From: UMGS1601 sp964617585
GTDB lineage: Bacteria; Bacillota; Clostridia; Oscillospirales; Ruminococcaceae
DNA: 24,958 nucleotides
Assembly: GCA_964617585.1 (NCBI GenBank)
Contig: CAZTXS010000023.1
Location: forward strand, 1 to 24,958
Direction of reading: 5' to 3'
Under the pieces are notes generated by a model. It saw only the letters and a program-made list of their open reading frames with translations. It did not search any database and had not been told where the DNA came from. Positions 12,811 through 21,566 of the stretch are shown piece after piece. How positions within the stretch are numbered: the stretch's first letter is position 1; the number at the start of each line of letters is the position of its first letter. The translations under genes and the position numbers were made by a program.

Positions 12811-14232
12811 TTAATCCACAACAGTAACCTTTAAAAGATTAGTAGTTCCCGAAATACCAAGAGGAACTCCGCAGGTGAGAACAACAGTATCACCCGATTC
12901 AATTAGACCATATTCAACTGACTTTTTTACAGCTTCATTCAAAAGATCATCGGTTGTTGTCATCTCATTGATAACAGCGGGAGTAACACCCCACGACATA
13001 TTCATTTGCCTGCAAGCGATTTCGCTTGTTGTAAGTCCTAGAATTCTTGACTGCGGACGGTATTTTGAAATCATTCTTGCGGTGCTTCCGCCCTTTGTAA
13101 CAGCAATAATTGCCGCTGCATTCAGGTCGTGAGCAGTGGTGACTGTCGCATGGGAAATCGCATTTGTTATGCTTTTGTTTGTGTCATATTTTCTTTTTGA
13201 AAATCTGCTTTCATAGTCAATGTCCTGCTCGGTTGTTTCGGCTATAAGAGCCATTGTTTTTACCGCTTCGACAGGGTAGCCGCCTGCGGCGGTTTCACCC
13301 GAAAGCATAATGGCTGACGTCCCGTCATAAATTGCGTTTGCAACGTCGGTTATTTCCGCTCTTGTAGGACGAGGATTCTTTATCATTGATTCAAGCATTT
13401 GCGTTGCAGTGATAACCTGTTTTCCTGCGTTATAGGCTTTCTCGATGATTTCTTTCTGAATTGCGGGAATCTGCTCGAAAGGAATTTCAACACCCATATC
13501 GCCTCTCGCCACCATAACTCCGTCGGCAGCCTCTAATATAGAATCAATGTTGTTTACACCGTCCATATTTTCAATTTTGGCTATAATCTTAGCTGTATTC
13601 CAGCCCAGGCTTTGAGTAAAGTTTCTCAGGTATTTTACATCAGCGTCGCTTCTGACAAATGAAGCAGCAATGAAATCGAATCCCATTTTAGCTCCGAATT
13701 CAAGGTCACGCATATCGGAGGAGCTGATATAAGGCATTGAAAGCTGTACTCCCGGAACGTTTACGCCTTTGTGATTGGAAATAATTCCGCCGTGGATAAC
13801 TCTGCATATAATGTCAGAACCTTCGATTTTTTCTGCTTTGAGTTCAATCAGACCGTCGTCTATTAAAATACATGAGCCTATTGAAACATCGTTTGGAAGA
13901 TGTTTAAAAGTGATTGAGCATATTTTATCTGTTCCTGTAACGTCTTTAGTTGTTAATGTGAACAGCCCGCCGTCTTTTATCTTAACGGGCTTATTGTCTT
14001 TAAAGCTTCCGACTCTGATCTCAGGACCTTTGGTATCAAGCATTGTAGCTATCGGCAGATTTAATTCATTTCGCAGCGAAACTATTTGATTAAACCTTTT
14101 TTCGTGAGTTTCATAATCGCCGTGAGAGAAGTTAAATCTTGCAACGTTCATACCGGCGAGCATAAGCTCTTTTAATATATAGTCATTATCGGTTGACGGT
14201 CCTATCGTACATACAATTTTAGTCTTTCTCAT
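12811..14232 (-). CDS. pyk: Pyruvate kinase
   Basis: A 473-residue enzyme converting phosphoenolpyruvate and ADP to pyruvate and ATP, the last step of glycolysis. Visible motifs are KTKIVCTIGPSTD at the N-terminus, MNVARFNFSHGD with substrate-binding Arg and Asn, DTKGPEIRVG, the B-domain around residues 70-165, FIAASFVRS, the signature IIAKIENMDGV with catalytic Lys, GVMVARGDMGVEIP (Mg-binding), ITATQMLESM, and the C-terminal regulatory domain ending VTVVD. Length is that of the short form. The extra PEP-utilising C-terminal domain found in many Bacilli is absent. Start ATG 14232 is preceded by AGAAAGGA and a near-consensus promoter. Transcription may run on through repeat B into the GH43 gene. 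Confidence 0.97.
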   Translation of the reverse strand: MRKTKIVCTIGPSTDNDYILKELMLAGMNVARFNFSHGDYETHEKRFNQIVSLRNELNLPIATMLDTKGPEIRVGSFKDNKPVKIKDGGLFTLTTKDVTGTDKICSITFKHLPNDVSIGSCILIDDGLIELKAEKIEGSDIICRVIHGGIISNHKGVNVPGVQLSMPYISSSDMRDLEFGAKMGFDFIAASFVRSDADVKYLRNFTQSLGWNTAKIIAKIENMDGVNNIDSILEAADGVMVARGDMGVEIPFEQIPAIQKEIIEKAYNAGKQVITATQMLESMIKNPRPTRAEITDVANAIYDGTSAIMLSGETAAGGYPVEAVKTMALIAETTEQDIDYESRFSKRKYDTNKSITNAISHATVTTAHDLNAAAIIAVTKGGSTARMISKYRPQSRILGLTTSEIACRQMNMSWGVTPAVINEMTTTDDLLNEAVKKSVEYGLIESGDTVVLTCGVPLGISGTTNLLKVTVVD

Positions 14233-14267
14233 TAATAAATAATCGTCCTTTCTGTAGTTCTATATTA

Positions 14268-14296
14268 ATTATACATATAAGTAATTATTCAGTCAA
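14268..14296 (-). promoter_or_regulatory. Sigma-A promoter of pyk
   Basis: On the minus strand, TTGACT (complement of 14291-14296), 17-base spacer, TATAAT (complement of 14268-14273), with the predicted start near 14261. A near-consensus promoter, as expected for a glycolytic gene. Confidence 0.82.
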
Positions 14297-14341
14297 TTAA
14301 TATTTTTTTATTTACTTATTTTTTACTGTTTTGTTAGCTTT

Positions 14342-14368
14342 AAGCCGTTCGCCGCAGCCTGCCGGCTT
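14342..14368. repeat. GC-rich inverted repeat beside long repeat copy C
   Basis: AAGCCG (14342-14347) and CGGCTT (14363-14368) enclose a GC-rich loop, in an otherwise AT-rich spacer. The 14342-14411 segment is as GC-rich as the long repeat and may be part of a larger mobile unit of which only the right part recurs here. Nothing coding is seen. Confidence 0.4.
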
Positions 14369-14411
14369 TGAATGATTACAATGGCTTCTCTCCCACATTC
14401 CGCCGTTTGTC

Positions 14412-14544
14412 TTATAACTAAGGCAAGATGTCCCCCGACTCTATAGGCGGCGGTTTCCATTACCCGTTCAGTAGCGGGATACAATCCCCTACTGAACGGT
14501 CGGTCGGCATTGCCGACCCTGCCGCGTTGAATGACGGGCAAGCC
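14412..14544 (+). repeat. Long hairpin-rich repeat, copy C (degenerate right end)
   Basis: The third copy of the long repeat in the pyk-recJ gap, same orientation. It matches A and B from TTATAACTAAGGCAAGATG through hairpins 1-3, but the terminal short repeat breaks after GACGGGCAAGCC (followed by TCTTCT), so its last hairpin is partly lost. Hairpin 1 also carries changes (CCCGACT). It looks like an older or decaying copy. Confidence 0.88.
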
Positions 14545-14594
14545 TCTTCTATTGTAAACCTACAAGGACAGTTTGACGAAGTTATAAAATTGTA

Positions 14595-14623
14595 TTGTAA
14601 AAATGTCCGAACAGTGGTATAAT
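14595..14623 (+). promoter_or_regulatory. Promoter of recJ-rel
   Basis: TTGTAA (14595-14600), 17-base spacer, TATAAT (14618-14623) with an upstream TG for an extended -10. The predicted start is near 14630, 25 bases before the recJ ATG, with GAAAGGGAAA as ribosome binding site. Confidence 0.7.
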
Positions 14624-14654
14624 TATAATTTAGAAATACTGAAAGGGAAATTGT

Positions 14655-16670
14655 ATGAAACGCTGGGAAATAAAAAATCCTGATGAAGAAAAGGTAAATG
14701 AAATTCTTAAGAAAAGTGATCTTACCCCGCTGTGCGCCGAAGTGCTTGTTTCAAGGGGCATTGACAATATGGATATGCTGGTTGAGTTTTTTGAAAACGG
14801 CGAGCTTTCCGACCCTATGCTTCTTAAAGATATGCCGCAGGCGGTTGAAATTATTTCCCGGGCAATAGATTCAGGAGATCTGATATGCGTATACGGCGAT
14901 TATGACTGCGACGGAGTTACTTCTACCGTTGTCTTGGTTAAATATCTAGATTACGCCGGGGCAAACGTCATGTATTATATACCTCAGCGTGAGGAAGGCT
15001 ATGGTATAAACAAGGAAGCGGTCGACAAGTTGAACGAAAAGGGAGTATCTCTTATCATAACGGTTGATAATGGTATTTCAGCGATTGCTGAAGCAGAATA
15101 TATAAAAGAACTCGGAATGAAACTCGTTATCACAGATCACCATCAGCCGGGAGATGAGCTTCCGTGCGCCGACGCTGTTGTTGATCCGCACAGGGAGGAC
15201 TGTCCGTCGCCTTTCAAGGATTTGGCAGGCGTGGGAGTGACGTTCAAGCTTTGTGCGGCGCTGGACGGGGATTATTCAATAGTGCTTGAACAGTTTTCTG
15301 ATTTAGCCGCCGTGGGAACAATTGCGGATATAGTTCCTCTTAAGGGAGAGAACAGAACGTTAGTTAAAAAAGGCTTGCAGATGATTGAAAACAGCGAGAA
15401 CTACGGTTTGCTGTATCTGTTTGAGAAATGCGGTATAAATAAAAGCTGTGTGACGTCATCGTCGGTTGCTTTCGGCATAGCTCCCAGAATCAATGCGGCA
15501 GGGAGATTTGCTTCAGCCTCAATAGCTGTAAACGCTTTGCTGTCTGAGGATGAAACCTCAAAATTTGACGTAGATAATCTTTTTATGCTGAATAACCGCA
15601 GGAAAGAAACCGAAAGCTTAATAATCAGGGATATTTTTGAATATATTAATACAAATCCTGACATATTAAATAAAAAGGTTTTAGTTATCAGCGGAAGGGG
15701 ATGGCATCACGGCGTTATCGGTATAGTATCTTCAAGGATAATGGAGCTTTACGGAAAGCCTAATTTTATAATTTCGGTCGACGAGGACGGAATCGGACGA
15801 GGGTCGGCAAGAAGCTTTGAGGGCTTTAACATATATAAGTGCCTGAAATACTCTGCTGACGTACTGTTAAAGTACGGAGGTCACAGCTACGCAGGCGGTT
15901 TTACGATAAAATCAGATGATATACCTGAATTTATCAAAAAGGTTTCTGAGTTTGCCAAAGACTGCGATAAGCTTTCAGGAATGAAAATTACTGCGGATAA
16001 GCTGCTTAGAGCTAAGGATTTTGACATTAAGATGGCAGAGAGCTTAAAGCTATTAGAGCCGTTCGGAGAGGGAAATAAAGCTCCTGTTTTTGCTGTAATA
16101 GGAGCAGAAGTAAGAAAAATAATTCCTTTGTCGCAGGGAAAACATTCTAAGATTGAATTTATTTATGACGGAGTTTGTCAGTCTGCGCTGATATTTTCAA
16201 AATCTCCGCAGGAGCTTCCGTTTAATACGAATGATAAAATAGATATGCTTGTTAATATGGAGGTTACTCAATATAACGGACATGATCGGCTGTCGATAAA
16301 GGTTGTGGATTTTAGAAATCACGGTATTTCCGGAAACCGGTATTTTGCAGCTAAATCCTGTTACGAGGCATATAAGCGGGGAGAGGCTGTACCTCAAAAT
16401 GTAATTCATCGTGTTAAGCCGTCAAGAGATGAGCTTGTGAAAATTTATAAATATATCATGGCGGTGAAGTGTGTTTCAATAGATAAGCTGTTTATGAAAT
16501 TCAATTCTCCGTCGATGAATTATTTTAAGCTGAGAATCTGTCTGGACGCTTTCAGCGAGCTTGGACTTATAAAGCTTTCTGCGTCAGAGCAAACGGTACA
16601 TATAATTGAAGTAAGTCGAAGGGTTGACTTAAATAATTCGACTGTTTTAAATAAAATTTATTCTCTTTAA
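14655..16670 (+). CDS. recJ: Single-stranded-DNA-specific exonuclease RecJ
   Basis: A 671-residue 5'-3' exonuclease for recombination and repair. DHH-family metal motifs are all present: VYGDYDCDGVTST (79-91, with D82, D84 and D86), VDNGIS (137-142), VITDHHQP (158-165) and VDPHREDCPSPFKDLAGVGV (176-195). The DHHA1 part has SGRGWHHGVIGIVSSRI and YGGHSYAGGF, and an OB fold follows near 490-555 (GVCQSALIFSK, VNMEVTQYNGHDRLSIKVVDF). A C-terminal extension of about 115 residues, looking like a winged helix (ELVKIYKYIMAVKCVSIDKLFMKF...LDAFSELGLIKL), makes it longer than the 577-residue E. coli enzyme. Such extensions are common in Clostridia. The rel gene follows after 19 bp, so the two form an operon. 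Confidence 0.96.
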   Translation: MKRWEIKNPDEEKVNEILKKSDLTPLCAEVLVSRGIDNMDMLVEFFENGELSDPMLLKDMPQAVEIISRAIDSGDLICVYGDYDCDGVTSTVVLVKYLDYAGANVMYYIPQREEGYGINKEAVDKLNEKGVSLIITVDNGISAIAEAEYIKELGMKLVITDHHQPGDELPCADAVVDPHREDCPSPFKDLAGVGVTFKLCAALDGDYSIVLEQFSDLAAVGTIADIVPLKGENRTLVKKGLQMIENSENYGLLYLFEKCGINKSCVTSSSVAFGIAPRINAAGRFASASIAVNALLSEDETSKFDVDNLFMLNNRRKETESLIIRDIFEYINTNPDILNKKVLVISGRGWHHGVIGIVSSRIMELYGKPNFIISVDEDGIGRGSARSFEGFNIYKCLKYSADVLLKYGGHSYAGGFTIKSDDIPEFIKKVSEFAKDCDKLSGMKITADKLLRAKDFDIKMAESLKLLEPFGEGNKAPVFAVIGAEVRKIIPLSQGKHSKIEFIYDGVCQSALIFSKSPQELPFNTNDKIDMLVNMEVTQYNGHDRLSIKVVDFRNHGISGNRYFAAKSCYEAYKRGEAVPQNVIHRVKPSRDELVKIYKYIMAVKCVSIDKLFMKFNSPSMNYFKLRICLDAFSELGLIKLSASEQTVHIIEVSRRVDLNNSTVLNKIYSL

Positions 16671-16689
16671 CAATAAGGACTGAAGCGAA

Positions 16690-18885
16690 ATGGGAAATTC
16701 AAATAACTATTCAATAGACCTGCTGATTGAGAAAATCACTAGCGAGGATAAAAAGTATGACTTGGATAAAATAACCCGGGCTTTTGAACTTGCGGAAAAG
16801 AAGCACGAGGGTCAGGTGCGTGATTCGGGCGAGCCGTATATTACTCATCCTATAGCAGTTGCTTTGATAGCGATTGATTTGGGAATGGATACTGATTCTG
16901 TTGCTGCAGCTTTGCTTCATGACGTTGTTGAAGATACCGACTTTACTGTTGAAGAAGTCAGAAGTGAGCTGGGACCTGACGTTGCTATGCTTGTTGACGG
17001 TCTTACAAAGCTGAGAAAGATTCCGCTTGCCACTAAAGAGGAGCAGCAGGCTGAGAATGTCAGAAAGATAATTCTTGCGACCAGTCAGGACATAAGAGTA
17101 ATCATTATAAAGCTGTGCGACCGGCTCCATAATATGAGAACTCTGCAATACAGAACCGACGCCAAAAGGCGGACTACTGCGCTTGAAACTATGAATATTT
17201 ACGCTCCTATCGCTCACAGGCTGGGTATCCGTTCGATTAAAGAGGAAATTGAGGATTTATCCTTTCAATATCTTGATCCTTATGCCTATGAAGAAATTGA
17301 TAAGCAGATGAATATGCGTAAGGAAAAGCGTATAGAGCTTATTGAAAAAATAAAGGATAAGATAAGGACTCGTCTTTCCGACGAGTTTAATCCTGTTCCT
17401 GAAATTGAGGGAAGAGTCAAGAGCAATTACGGAATCTATAAGAAGATTTTCCGCGACGGTAAGGATATTGACCAGATATACGACAAGTATGCAGTCAGAA
17501 TCATAGTGAATACCGTAACCGAGTGCTACAGCGTTTTGGGTATAATTCATGATATGTTTAATCCTATTCCTAACAGATTTAAGGATTATATTTCAACGCC
17601 GAAGCCGAATATGTATCAGTCGCTTCATACAACCGTTATAGGACGGGAAGGCATACCCTTTGAGGTTCAGATAAGAACATGGGAAATGCACCACACTGCG
17701 GAATACGGAATTGCCGCCCACTGGAAGTATAAAGAGGGCATAACAAAAAAAGACAAGAATGACGAGCGTTTAGTGTGGATAAGAAAAATCCTTGAAGCTC
17801 AGAAGGAAGCTGACGATGTTGAGGAGATTGTAAGAACAATTAAAAACGACCTTGCTCCCGAGGACGTTTTTGCCTATACTCCTAAAGGCGATATGATTTC
17901 GCTTCCTATAGACGCCACCGTTATTGATTTTGCATATGCGATTCACACTCAGGTTGGACACAGAATGATAGGCGCAAAGGCTGACAATAAAATGGTTTCT
18001 ATTGACCATAAGATTCAGACCGGCGAAATTATAGAAATTCTGACGTCCAATAACGAAAACCATGGTCCCAGCAGGTCTTGGCTGGATATAGCTAAAACAA
18101 ATGAAGCAAAATCTAAGATACGTTCATGGTTTAAGAAGGAACGCCGTGAGGAAAATATCGCAGAGGGCAAGGCGGAGCTTGAAAGAGAGTTTAAGCGCAA
18201 CTTTATCCGAATTCCCGAAGGCGATCTTGAAGAATTTTTGGCTGCCGATATGAAACGTCATAACTGCGACAGTCTTGAAAGCTTTTATGCCGCTATAGGC
18301 TACGGCGGAGTTCAGCTTCATAAAGTTATAAGAAGGCTTAAGGATTCATACGTTAAAAAATATGAGAAGCCCGGGGAGATAGACAGGTCAGAGCTGGAAA
18401 TTCACACACAAGCAGGTAAAAACAATTCGTCAGGAATCATAGTTGACGGAATAGGGGACTGCCTTGTTAAATTTGCTGCCTGCTGTTCGCCGCTTCCGGG
18501 AGATGATATTGTAGGATTCATCACCAAGGGACACGGAATTTCCGTTCACAAGAGAGATTGCATTAATTTTATAAATCAAACTAAATCAGAAGAGAATCGT
18601 CAAAGGTGGGTAGCTGTGCATTGGGCTGAGGACAGAAACACCTCATATTTCAAAGCTACTCTTGATGTTGTGGCTTATAACAGAATAGGTTTGCTTGCAG
18701 ATATTTCAAACGTTTTGGCTGCGATAAAAATACCTATGCATGAGGCGGTAGCAAGAGAATTAAAAAACGGCAACGCTAACGTTATAGTTACAATAAGCGT
18801 TGCAGGAAAAGAACAGCTTGACAATGTAATCGGAAGGCTTAAAAAGATAGACAGCATTATTACGGTTGACAGAACGGGAAAATAA
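16690..18885 (+). CDS. relA: Bifunctional (p)ppGpp synthetase/hydrolase Rel
   Basis: A 731-residue long RelA/SpoT homologue. The N-terminal HD hydrolase keeps its metal residues: H53 in THPIAV, H77-D78 in LLHDVVEDT, and D144 in KLCDRLHNMRT. The synthetase domain has GRVKSNYGIYKK (241-252), DKYAVRIIV (265-273), RFKDYISTPKPNMYQSLHT (296-314) and FEVQIRTWEMHHTAEYGIAAHWKYK. Then TGS (about 395-458, DVFAYTPKGDMISLP), a Cys-containing zinc-finger segment (FAACCSPLPGDDIVGF...HKRDC, about 590-625) and a C-terminal ACT domain (from about 655, TLDVVAYNRIGLLADISNVLAA). Both activities look intact, so it can make and degrade the alarmone in response to ribosome stalling. Its linkage to recJ is typical of Firmicutes. 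The recJ-rel-MBL-hemZ order is Clostridia-like. Confidence 0.97.
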   Translation: MGNSNNYSIDLLIEKITSEDKKYDLDKITRAFELAEKKHEGQVRDSGEPYITHPIAVALIAIDLGMDTDSVAAALLHDVVEDTDFTVEEVRSELGPDVAMLVDGLTKLRKIPLATKEEQQAENVRKIILATSQDIRVIIIKLCDRLHNMRTLQYRTDAKRRTTALETMNIYAPIAHRLGIRSIKEEIEDLSFQYLDPYAYEEIDKQMNMRKEKRIELIEKIKDKIRTRLSDEFNPVPEIEGRVKSNYGIYKKIFRDGKDIDQIYDKYAVRIIVNTVTECYSVLGIIHDMFNPIPNRFKDYISTPKPNMYQSLHTTVIGREGIPFEVQIRTWEMHHTAEYGIAAHWKYKEGITKKDKNDERLVWIRKILEAQKEADDVEEIVRTIKNDLAPEDVFAYTPKGDMISLPIDATVIDFAYAIHTQVGHRMIGAKADNKMVSIDHKIQTGEIIEILTSNNENHGPSRSWLDIAKTNEAKSKIRSWFKKERREENIAEGKAELEREFKRNFIRIPEGDLEEFLAADMKRHNCDSLESFYAAIGYGGVQLHKVIRRLKDSYVKKYEKPGEIDRSELEIHTQAGKNNSSGIIVDGIGDCLVKFAACCSPLPGDDIVGFITKGHGISVHKRDCINFINQTKSEENRQRWVAVHWAEDRNTSYFKATLDVVAYNRIGLLADISNVLAAIKIPMHEAVARELKNGNANVIVTISVAGKEQLDNVIGRLKKIDSIITVDRTGK

Positions 18886-18924
18886 CAAAGCTTTAAAAAG
18901 CTTAATCTGACATAAGTAATGGCT

Positions 18925-18951
18925 TATAATGACGGGCAAGCCCTTATTGAA
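18925..18951 (+). repeat. Short dispersed hairpin repeat, copy S3
   Basis: The 24-base core (TGACGGGCAAGCCCTTATT preceded by TATAA) plus GAA, in the 123-bp gap between rel and the acyltransferase gene. Its initial TATAAT could double as a -10 box, but no -35 is correctly spaced. Confidence 0.85.
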
Positions 18952-19008
18952 TAAAGTCATGTATCAAGGCAAATTAATTTTATAAGAACAAAAGGTGGTT
19001 TCATTAAA

Positions 19009-20862
19009 TTGTCAGATGGAAAAACATTGACAGCAAAACGTGCTTACGGGCTTCAAACCGGTCATATTGCCGGTCTGGACGGTTTGCGTGGTATTGCAAT
19101 AATTGCAGTTACGCTTTATCATTTGTTTCCGGATGTTATAAAAGGCGGTTTTTTAGGTGTATCCTTATTCTTCGTTTTAACCGGTTATCTTTTAACGGTA
19201 ACAAGTGAGAGAAGCTATGACAAAGGCAATTTTCACATTTCGTCTTATTATAAAAAACGAATACGTAGGATTTATCCGGCACTCTTATTAGTTATATTTA
19301 TGACTATCGGAGCATTGAAAATCTTAACTCCGGATGTACTTAACGGAATACAGCATGAGGTATTCAGCATTATATTCGGATATAATAATATTTGGCAGAT
19401 ATCACAGAATTCGTCATATTTCGCCAAGATAGCCAATTCGTCGCCTTTTACGCATTTATGGTTTTTATCTATAGAAATACAATTTTATATTTTATGGCCG
19501 TTGTTTTTTCTTGTTTACCAAAAAATAAGAAAAAGCAGACATAAATCTTTGAGCAACGGCGTTTTTATACTACCTGCATTGTTATCAATGCTTGCTCTTA
19601 TTATACTTTTTGAACCCGGACAGGACGCAACAAGAGTTTATTATGGTACTGATACCAGAGTGTTTTCTTTGTTTTTAGGAGCGTTTGTCGGTGCGCATCA
19701 AAAAGATTTCAGAAATTATAAATGGTCCGGCAAAAGAAAGAGAACAAATATTATTCGCTTTATCTTTTTTATGCTTATCGTTCTTGTTTCTTTTGTCTTT
19801 ATGGATGGTCAGTCGGATTTCACTTACAGAATAGGGTTGATAGCATCAAGTCTGATTTTCTGTTTAATATTAAAATATGCAGTGAATCCTCAGCTTCCGA
19901 TCGGTAAATTTCTGGATTGCAAGCTGTTGTCATGGATTGGGAAGATAAGCTATGAAATCTATCTCTGGCAGTTTCCTGTTATATTTATTTTTCGTTATTT
20001 AAAGCTTAACTCTGTTTATTATATTCTGCTGACAGTAGGTTTAATCCTGGTATTGTCTGTATGGTTACATATGTTCTTAAATGTAATTAGCGGAAAAATA
20101 AAATTGGGAGGAAGTAAATTTTTAAAATCCCTTCAAAGGTTTATTGTTACTACAACTGCTTTAGTATTTGCAGTAGTATGCTGTTTTGGTATATTTAGTA
20201 CAATAATTGCTCCCGATACTAAAAAAGAATCTCAAGAACAGCTAAGAAAAGAGCTTGATATAAATTCACAGAAATTAAAAGAGCAAAGTTCTGTTACGAC
20301 ATCAAATTCAACAGCAGTTAATGCAAATACCAATAATGAACAGTATAAATCTATTACGGCTGTCGGCGATTCAGTTATGCTTGGAGCGTCGTCTTCAATT
20401 CAAAAGCTAATCCCCGACTGTATAATAGACGCTGAGGAATCAAGACAGGTTGATGATTCTCAGGATATATTTAACTCTTTAAGCAACAGCGGAAGGCTTG
20501 GTGATATAGTTATTGTCGGTTTGGGAACTAACGGATCGTTTGATCTCAAGACAGGACAAAGCCTGATAGACAGTTTTGGAAAGAATAGAGTTGTTTATTG
20601 GATTACGGCCTATGGAGAGCATTTGCAATGGCAGGATAAAACAAATTCGGTTATATATAAATTAGCTGAGATTAACAGTAATGTAAATGTTATAGATTGG
20701 GCAAAGTATGCTAATTCACACTCCGACTGGTTTTATGATGACGGAATTCATCTAAGCTCAGAGGGACAGAGGGCTTATGCAGAATTAATATTGCAAAATA
20801 TTCCTAAGCTCTCAAAGGTTCAAAGTGTAGATAAAGAAGTAACTGATGTAAAAAAGAATTAA
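19009..20862 (+). CDS. OatA-like membrane acyltransferase with extracellular SGNH domain
   Basis: A 617-residue protein. The start is TTG 19009 after AAAGGTGG, with no better start nearby. Residues 20-400 form an acyltransferase-3 membrane domain: GLDGLRGIAIIAVTLYHLFP (22-41, with the conserved His38), GGFLGVSLFFVLTGYLL, RIRRIYPALL, and THLWFLSIEIQFYILWPLFF (148-167), with about 11 membrane segments in all. A Ser/Thr/Asn-rich linker (about 405-446) leads to an SGNH hydrolase-fold domain with AVGDSVMLGA (S455), GLGTNGSF (N508) and DDGIHLSSEG (D578, H581). This architecture and length match OatA/Adr-type enzymes that O-acetylate peptidoglycan, giving lysozyme resistance, but some relatives acylate other surface polymers. 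It sits between rel and the MBL gene, which are usually closer in Clostridia, so it may be an insertion (inference). Confidence 0.87.
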   Translation: MSDGKTLTAKRAYGLQTGHIAGLDGLRGIAIIAVTLYHLFPDVIKGGFLGVSLFFVLTGYLLTVTSERSYDKGNFHISSYYKKRIRRIYPALLLVIFMTIGALKILTPDVLNGIQHEVFSIIFGYNNIWQISQNSSYFAKIANSSPFTHLWFLSIEIQFYILWPLFFLVYQKIRKSRHKSLSNGVFILPALLSMLALIILFEPGQDATRVYYGTDTRVFSLFLGAFVGAHQKDFRNYKWSGKRKRTNIIRFIFFMLIVLVSFVFMDGQSDFTYRIGLIASSLIFCLILKYAVNPQLPIGKFLDCKLLSWIGKISYEIYLWQFPVIFIFRYLKLNSVYYILLTVGLILVLSVWLHMFLNVISGKIKLGGSKFLKSLQRFIVTTTALVFAVVCCFGIFSTIIAPDTKKESQEQLRKELDINSQKLKEQSSVTTSNSTAVNANTNNEQYKSITAVGDSVMLGASSSIQKLIPDCIIDAEESRQVDDSQDIFNSLSNSGRLGDIVIVGLGTNGSFDLKTGQSLIDSFGKNRVVYWITAYGEHLQWQDKTNSVIYKLAEINSNVNVIDWAKYANSHSDWFYDDGIHLSSEGQRAYAELILQNIPKLSKVQSVDKEVTDVKKN

Positions 20863-20912
20863 AACACTAATCAGAAAGGAGAACTATTCCGTTTAAGGAA
20901 TATTAAATTAAT

Positions 20913-21533
20913 ATGAAAATTATAAAGCTTAAGCCGTTAAGTCCGTTTGCGACTAATTCTTATATTGTTGAAACAGATAAGAAAAACGCAGTTCTTATTG
21001 ACGCTCCCGATGATGCGGATTATATAAAAAACAAGCTAAAGGAAAATAATCTGTCTTTGCAGAAGATATTACTCACTCACGGTCATATCGATCATATAGG
21101 AGCGGTAGCTGATTTAGCTGAAAAAACCGGGTGTGAGGTTTATATTCATTCAGATGATTTGGAGAATTTGAGCGATTATGACCTTAGTCTGTCAAACTAT
21201 TTAGGTATTCCGCTTAAAGCTTTTAAAAAGGCGAAGCCTTTGAAGGACGGAGATAATGTTACGCAGGATGAGCTTGTATTCAAGGTTATATCGACTCCGG
21301 GACATACAAGCGGATCGGTATGTTATCTTTGCAAAGAAGTTATGTTTTCAGGCGATACGCTTTTTTACCGCTCTGTAGGCAGAACCGATATGATTGACGG
21401 AGATTATTCAAAGCTTAGAGAGTCTTTAAATAAACTTAAAAATTTGAACTTTGACTATACCGTTTATTCAGGGCATGGCAATCCCACAAGTCTTTTTGAT
21501 GAAAAGGTCAGAAATTCATTTATGAAACAATAA
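20913..21533 (+). CDS. MBL-fold metallohydrolase (glyoxalase II-like)
   Basis: A 206-residue cytoplasmic metallo-beta-lactamase fold protein. Metal ligands are all visible: LLTHGHIDHIG (H56, H58, D60, H61), STPGHTSGSV (H131), FSGDTLF (D148) and YSGHGNP (H188). FYRSVGRTDMIDGD is characteristic of the small YcbL/glyoxalase II-like group, which hydrolyses thioesters such as S-lactoylglutathione in some members. Anaerobic Clostridia often lack glutathione, so the physiological substrate is open. Start ATG 20913. The only strong AGAAAGGAG (about 20874-20882) is some 30 bases upstream, an unusually long distance. Position directly before hemZ is a common Clostridia neighbourhood. Confidence 0.9.
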   Translation: MKIIKLKPLSPFATNSYIVETDKKNAVLIDAPDDADYIKNKLKENNLSLQKILLTHGHIDHIGAVADLAEKTGCEVYIHSDDLENLSDYDLSLSNYLGIPLKAFKKAKPLKDGDNVTQDELVFKVISTPGHTSGSVCYLCKEVMFSGDTLFYRSVGRTDMIDGDYSKLRESLNKLKNLNFDYTVYSGHGNPTSLFDEKVRNSFMKQ

Positions 21534-21566
21534 ACTCGAAAACGAAATTTAAGAAAGGAGAAGCGC

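Noticed and set aside
12636..12821. A 62-residue N-terminal extension of the GH43 protein from 12821
   Set aside because: It is translation of repeat copy B, has no ribosome site, and the ATG at 12635 has AAAGGAGA correctly placed. The same peptide pattern appears wherever the repeat occurs.
14323..14541. A 72-codon minus-strand ORF over repeat copy C
   Set aside because: It consists largely of repeat sequence read in one frame, has no ribosome binding site and shares its peptide only with the false extension above.
18893..18906. AAGCTT...AAGCTT hairpin after rel as a terminator
   Set aside because: The stem is short and AT-rich and is not followed by a T-run, so it is unlikely to stop transcription.
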